DNA from: Odobenus rosmarus divergens
Lineage: Eukaryota > Chordata > Mammalia > Carnivora > Odobenidae
Length of the DNA: 64,000 nt
Reading direction: 5' to 3'
NCBI RefSeq assembly: GCF_000321225.1
Contig: NW_004450303.1
Location: 1,316,596-1,380,595 of the forward strand
The notes under the pieces were generated by a model that had not been told where the DNA came from, searched no databases, and saw only the letters and a program-made list of their open reading frames with translations. A program made the position numbers and the translations under genes. Below are positions 59,539-64,000 of the stretch, piece after piece; the first letter of the stretch is position 1; every line of letters starts with the position of its first letter.

Positions 59539-60420
59539 TGCAGAGTCAAAGAATGCTAGAGTTGCAAATGTCCATTAGGGCCATCTAGTCCAGCTCCCCT
59601 GGGATTCTATATTTCACGCAGCTAGTCCGTAGATCATAGTCCATAGTATTCATATGGTATGTACCAGTTTGGATATACCCATTAATGAAACACTAAATTT
59701 TTCCAGGGGCACCTGGAAATTACTTTTAGTCTCCTGAGGGTCTCCAATTCCATCTTGCAACCAAGTTTCCGTGGTTCCTACCCAATGACCCAATGACCTC
59801 TGGATCCAGCAACGAAAGAGTGAACTCATGCTAAAGCAGGAAGCTGCTCCTGTATGAATTCTGCTCCTGTAAGCAGGTTGAGCAATATTTTTAATGTCAC
59901 CCCTGGTGAAGGCCTGACTAGAGCCCAGGTCTCCAGTCCCAAATCCACAGTTCTTTCTTGTCTGAACCCCTGCCTTTTTTAAATGTTAGCATTTTACTGC
60001 AGTTCAAATAGAGTTCTTCATCTGTCCTGCTAACACTAGCCTTAGATATTTAAAGATAAACTTTCTTCCTCCCATTGAGACTTAATTTCTTTCTACTTAG
60101 TCTATTTATGTTGTCACATTTTCTCTGTTTTATTATGCAGAGTTTATTGATGCCTCAGCAATCCCAATGCTCTTCTATTTCATTTTACTTTTCTCTTTAA
60201 ATGTTTTAACCCCCCTTCTGTATTTCTCCAATTCTTTTCGGCAATTGCTCCTTTTTTTCTTTTCCCTTTATGACAAATCTTTCCCTAACAACCATGTGAT
60301 GATCTGCAAATTATACCTTGTAGTTGCAGTTGAATGACTCACATGTCTAAGCCATTTTCCCTTTTCTGTACTATTTCAAATATTTATTGAAACTAAAGAT
60401 TTAAATAATTGTGCTTCAAG
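58991..60420. other. No gene seen; CA microsatellite at 59,500-59,536
   Basis: (CG)n/(CA)n run, then 'agaatgctagagttgcaaatg' and 'gggccatctagtccagc', which recall an ancient repeat that I cannot name. The rest is unique. Confidence 0.4.
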
Positions 60421-60432
60421 AAGAACTAACCT

Positions 60433-60627
60433 AGGGCACCTGGGTGGCTCAGTCATTAAGCGTCTGCCTTTGGCTCAGGTCATGGTCCCAGGGTCCTGGG
60501 ATTGAGCCCCACATCGGGCTCCCTACTCCGTGGGAAGCCTGCTTCTCCCTCTCCCACTCCCCCTGCTTGTGTTCCCTTTCTCGCTGTGTCTTTCTCTGTC
60601 AAATAAATAAATAAATCTTTAAAAAAA
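60433..60627 (+). mobile_element. SINEC, 'gtctgcc' lineage
   Basis: Head 'gggcacctgggtggctcag', 'gggtcctgggattgagcccc', CT tract, 'aaataaataaataaatc' tail and A run. Target-site duplication 'aagaactaac' at 60,421-60,430 and 60,628-60,637. Confidence 0.95.
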
Positions 60628-60685
60628 AAGAACTAACTTGATATCTAAAGATAAAGTTGTGTGTTTAGCGTTCAGAATCTAGGTA

Positions 60686-61016
60686 TAGTTGATCCTTGAA
60701 CAATGTGGGTTTGAACTATGAGGATCCATTCATACATGAATTTTGTTTCCAATACAATATAGTATTGTAAATGTATTTGCATTATGATTTTCTTAATAAC
60801 ATCTTTTTTCTAGCTTATGTTATTTTAGGAATACAGTAATACATATAACATTCAAAATATGTGTTAATCAACTGTTAATGTTATTGGTAAAACTTCTAGT
60901 CAATAGTAGGCTATTAGCAGTTAAATCTTCAAAGAGTCAAAAGTTAGTTATATGCAAATTTTTGACTAGGTGAGGTAAGCAGTACCCCAACCCCTGCATT
61001 GTTCAAGGGTCAACTG
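60686..61016 (+). mobile_element. MER2 (Tigger-related MITE)
   Basis: The left end 'tagttgatccttgaacaatg' and right end 'cattgttcaagggtcaactg' are terminal inverted repeats of about 20 bp, flanked by TA (60,684-60,685 and 61,017-61,018), the standard target of Tc1/mariner-pogo elements. The length of 331 bp is close to the MER2 consensus as I recall it. It has no coding capacity. It would have been moved in trans by a Tigger transposase in an early placental ancestor. Confidence 0.93.
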
Positions 61017-61018
61017 TA

Positions 61019-61560
61019 TTTGTAAGAGCTAACTATTTATTATGATATGTTTTTAAGTGCATTCATGAAGTTTTCAAAAATGATGAAAAAATGACTAAAT
61101 TTCACTTGGTTTACTTAATTTGCACATTATTCATTTACTCAGTCAAATAACCCTAATTTTTCCTCCTCTATCTCCCTAATCCAACAATGTAACAGTCATA
61201 CTTCTGGGAAAATGGACAAATAGAGGTGAAAAAATTCAAGGTTTGTCCCTCTAACTACTTGCTTATTTTTTAGTAGACTCAGTATTCAAAGGCATAGGTC
61301 ATGAAAATACCTTGTCTCAATATCTGCATCTGACAACTATGTCTAATATTAGTTTTCTTCCAATTACAATATGTGGAGTTTTTTTCCACACCAAGCAATT
61401 CTCTGACACCAGCTGAGGGTTCTACAATTCAATTCAGTTCTAACACCATCTACCTAGACATAGCCTCAGATCTAATACTGTTATCATATGACATTTCTAA
61501 ACTATTGATATTATTACAAATTCATAGAGGTTTCAGAAAAGGGAGCAGTCTGAATTATAG
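61019..61560. other. No gene seen
   Basis: Unique sequence. The frame starting at 61,373 runs into the following SINE and has no signature. Confidence 0.45.
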
Positions 61561-61576
61561 TAATCATCCTTATATT

Positions 61577-61795
61577 TTTTTAAAAAGATTATTTTTTTAT
61601 TTATTTAAGATTTTATTTATTTATTTATTTGAGAGAGAGAGAGCACAACCAGGGGGAGGAGCAGAGGGAGAGGGACAAGCAGACTCCACACTGAGCACAA
61701 AGCCTGATTTGGGGCTTGATCTCAAGACCCCAAGGTCATGACCCAAGCCGAAACCAAGAGTCGGATGCTCAGTTGGCTGAGCCACCCAGATGCCC
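61577..61795 (-). mobile_element. SINEC, antisense, extended tail
   Basis: 'aaaaagattatttttttatt' followed by 'aagattttatttatttattt', so the A-rich tail is partly repeated. GA tract and reverse head 'ccacccagatgcccc'. Flanks 'taatcatccttatattt' and 'aataatccttaaattt' form the probable target-site duplication. Confidence 0.94.
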
Positions 61796-61809
61796 CAATA
61801 ATCCTTAAA

Positions 61810-62010
61810 TTTCTTGAGTTATTAGTATTGTGCTAGGCACAGGACTGAGTCACATGGGTCTCTAAATATTTTGTATGGATTCTCTAATGTGATTTTCATG
61901 CTAGCCACATGGGGGTAGGAACTATTATTATTTCCACTTTCCAGATGAAAATTAAGTCTTGAAAAGGTTTAATAATTCCCCCCTCCCCTTTGAAAGTAAT
62001 GGAGATATCT
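61810..62010 (-). repeat. MIR fragment
   Basis: 'attgtgctaggcacaggac', 'ctctaatgtgattttcatg', 'gtaggaactattattattt' and 'ccactttccagatgaaaatt' follow the antisense MIR order. Confidence 0.7.
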
Positions 62011-62127
62011 TGATTTATGAACCTGAGCTCTTAATCAGTACACTATATATTTAATCCCCATTAAAACCTTGTGAAACAGATAGTTTTTTTGTCATTTTTA
62101 TAAAAGAAGAAACTGAGCATAGGTGGT

Positions 62128-62577
62128 GTTATGGATCAAATTGTGTCCTTCAAAAAAAAGATATATTGAAGTCTGAACCACCTCCCCATACCTCTGCATG
62201 TGACTTCATTGGAAATAGGTCATTGCAGATTTAACTAGTTAAAATGAGGTCATAGTGGAGGAGGGTGTCCCCTATTCCATTATGACTAGTGTCCTTATAT
62301 GAAAAGGGAAATTTGGATACAGAGAGGGAAGATGGTCATGGGATGACAGAGGCAGAGGTTAAATCTGTGCTGTCACAAACCAAGGCACACCTGGGGCCAC
62401 CAGAAGCAGAAAGAGGCTAGGAAGAATCCTCTGCTGGTGTCTTTGGAGGGTACACGGCCCTGACAACACCTTGATTTTGTACTTCTAGCTCTCACAACTG
62501 TGGGACAATATACTTGTGTTGTTTTAGGCCACCCACTTTGTAATATTTTGTTTTGCAACCCTGGGAAACTAATATAG
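62128..62577 (+). mobile_element. MLT1-type (ERVL-MaLR) solo LTR
   Basis: Landmarks in order: 'ggtgttatggatcaaattg', 'gaagtctgaaccacctcc', 'gttaaaatgaggtcatag', 'agtgtccttatatgaaaagg', 'tggatacagagagggaag', 'accttgattttgtacttcta' and 'gttttaggccacccactttg', ending 'ggaaactaatata'. No internal region is attached. It is closer to the MLT1 pattern than the LTR at 14,708. Confidence 0.88.
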
Positions 62578-62946
62578 GTGGTTGTTAGGTCATGACTTTG
62601 CTAAAGGTCATGGCTTAGTAAGTGGCAGGTACCAAATTACTGATATTGATAAATAAACACAACTCTGGAATTATTCTGCATTGTCCAGACAAATGGACTG
62701 ATGCATTTTCTAAGCACCCAGTAACTCTTTCCCATGCTCAGCCATGGCCTTTCAGCACATCTGGCCACATCTACACCATCTGCTATCATTTAAGTTTACC
62801 TACCAAGTCTCATGCCATCTTGTCTATCTGAGGACATGACAGGACTTTCTCCTCCTCTCTTCTTACATCACCATTTGTTTGTGTTTACTGGCTCTCTCAG
62901 CTTATAAAGATGCAGTTATTTTTCTCATATTTAAAAACAACAAACT

Positions 62947-63138
62947 GGGCGCCTGGGTGGCTCAGTTGGTTAAGCGACTGCTTTCGGCTCAGGTCATGAT
63001 CCTGGAGTCCCGGGATCGAGTCCCACATTGGGCTCCCTGCTCAGCAGGGAGTCTGCTTCTCCCCTCTGACCCTCTTCCCTCTCATGCTCTCTCTCTCTCA
63101 TTCTCTCTCTCTCAAATAAATAAAAAAAAATTCTCTAT
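62947..63138 (+). mobile_element. SINEC, 'gactgc' lineage, in L2
   Basis: Head 'gggcgcctgggtggctcag', 'ggagtcccgggatcgagtcc', CT tract, 'aaataaataaaaaaaaatt' tail. Exact 14-bp target-site duplication 'aaaaacaacaaact' at 62,933-62,946 and 63,139-63,152. Confidence 0.97.
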
Positions 63139-63270
63139 AAAAACAACAAACTTCTTTTGACTCCATTTTTCTTGACAGCCATGGCAACATCTCTTTGTAT
63201 GTACAACAAAACTGCTCAGACAAGTTACATATTATAATCACTGACTTGGATTCTACTTCTTAAAACTATT

Positions 63271-63271
63271 T

Positions 63272-63310
<39 letters not shown>
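63271..63310 (+). repeat. (CTA)n trinucleotide microsatellite
   Basis: About 13 uninterrupted cta/act units inside the L2. Confidence 0.95.
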
Positions 63311-63311
<1 letters not shown>

Positions 63312-64000
63312 CCTCTTAAAACTACTGGTATCTCACCACGCCACAAAAGCTTCTCCATCGAGACCACAGTTATGTCCGCATTAGTCAAGCCAATGATCAC
63401 TTCTCATTACTCACCTAACTTCACCAGTTGTCACAGCCATGACACACGCGATCGAAAAATTTCTCCTCCAAGATATACTTTCTTTGTGGGGTTTCCAGCA
63501 GATCTGTCTTAGTTCTCCTCTTGTGTCATTAGTTGTTCCCTGGTTTCCCTGATTCCTACTCTTCTTTTCTGCCTCTTCCTGTTGAAGCACCTCAGGACTC
63601 AAACTTTGTTTTTATTCTCTTCACCACCTAAAGTACTCCCTTCCTGACCACATCCAGTTTCATACTGCATATGCTGATGACTTCCAAATTGATATCTCCA
63701 TTCTGAGCTTCTCTCCCAAAGTACACATTCATGCATCAACTACTTCTACCACTGTTTCCTAAGAGTCCCTTCTAAACATAGAAGCCAGAGCAATCCTTTT
63801 ATGTAAGTCAGATCAGGCCACTGCTATGCACAGAGCCCTGCAGTGGCTTTCCATTTGATTCAGAGTAAAAGCCAAAATCTTGGAAATGGCATACAAATTC
63901 CTCCATTCTCTGAACTTATCTGCTATTATGCCCTCCATCCTCCATTGATTCTGTTCCTACAAACTGGCTTGCCTGCTGTTCCTTGAATGAGCCTCTCATA

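Larger units (their letters stand above)
62840..64000 (+). mobile_element. Third L2 element, running off the window
   Basis: Plus-strand L2, interrupted by a SINE at 62,947-63,138 and a CTA microsatellite at about 63,271-63,310. RT-region codons Y-A-D-D are legible at 63,670-63,681 (tat gct gat gac), followed by 'ttccaaattgatatctcc'. Downstream are 'agccagagcaatcctttt', 'cagatcaggccactgctatg', 'cagtggctttccatttgatt' and 'cagagtaaaagccaaaatc'. The 3' end is beyond the window. Confidence 0.85.

Noticed and set aside
1..64000. A previously undescribed multi-gene system
   Set aside because: No clustered host genes, operons, defence or biosynthetic genes are present; the content is transposon debris and unique non-coding DNA.

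Overview
This window is nuclear genomic DNA from a carnivoran mammal. The clearest evidence is 21 tRNA-derived carnivore SINEs (CAN-SINE/SINEC). They share the head 'gcctgggtggctcag', pol III A and B boxes, a CT-rich tract, and an A-rich 'aaataaataaa...atcttt' tail. There are also LINE-1 copies with the carnivore-type 3' UTR (a G-rich tract, then 'gagcactgggtgttat' and 'catcaaaaactaatg'). None of the SINEs has the head typical of young dog elements ('ccctgggtggcgcagcgg'), so I infer a non-canid caniform such as a bear, pinniped or mustelid. That placement is from memory of the families and is not proven.

I see no convincing host gene, exon series, RNA gene, CRISPR array, operon or prokaryotic feature. 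The open reading frames are short. Those that can be explained are remains of L1 ORF2, L2 reverse transcriptase or Tigger transposase, or chance frames through SINEs. The sequence is AT-rich and reads as a gene desert or a large intron.

Layout. Positions 1-945: the 3' end of a LINE-1 (ORF2 C-terminus plus a two-part 3' UTR). 946-13,400: mostly unique DNA with seven SINEs, a 96-bp tandem duplication that includes a SINE end, and a repeat-free block around 5.2-5.8 kb that looks like a conserved non-coding element. 13,424-14,557: a twin-primed (5'-inverted) L1 with a second L1 tail nested in it, followed by an MLT1 LTR (14.7-15.2 kb). 16-26 kb: largely unique sequence with faint old repeats. 26.5-27.6 kb: an older L1 split by a young SINE and a TA array. 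35-37.9 kb: one long L2 element split by an antisense old L1 and then by a SINE. 38.1-38.5 kb: a 118-bp tandem duplication with a SINE in its second copy. 39.5-40.76 kb: a Tigger DNA transposon with an internal segment inverted next to an L1 tail. 41.4-42.6 kb: antisense old L1 containing a SINE and an ATCT array. 47.7-49.5 kb: a second L2. 51.1-51.9 kb: another twin-primed L1 with a 16-bp target-site duplication. 53-60 kb: mostly unique sequence. 60.4-64 kb: SINE, MER2, SINE, MLT1 LTR, and a third L2 that runs off the end and still shows the YADD codons.

The main interest is insertion history: nested elements, two L1 5' inversions bounded by target-site duplications, and one transposon rearranged beside an L1. 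I did not find an undescribed functional system.
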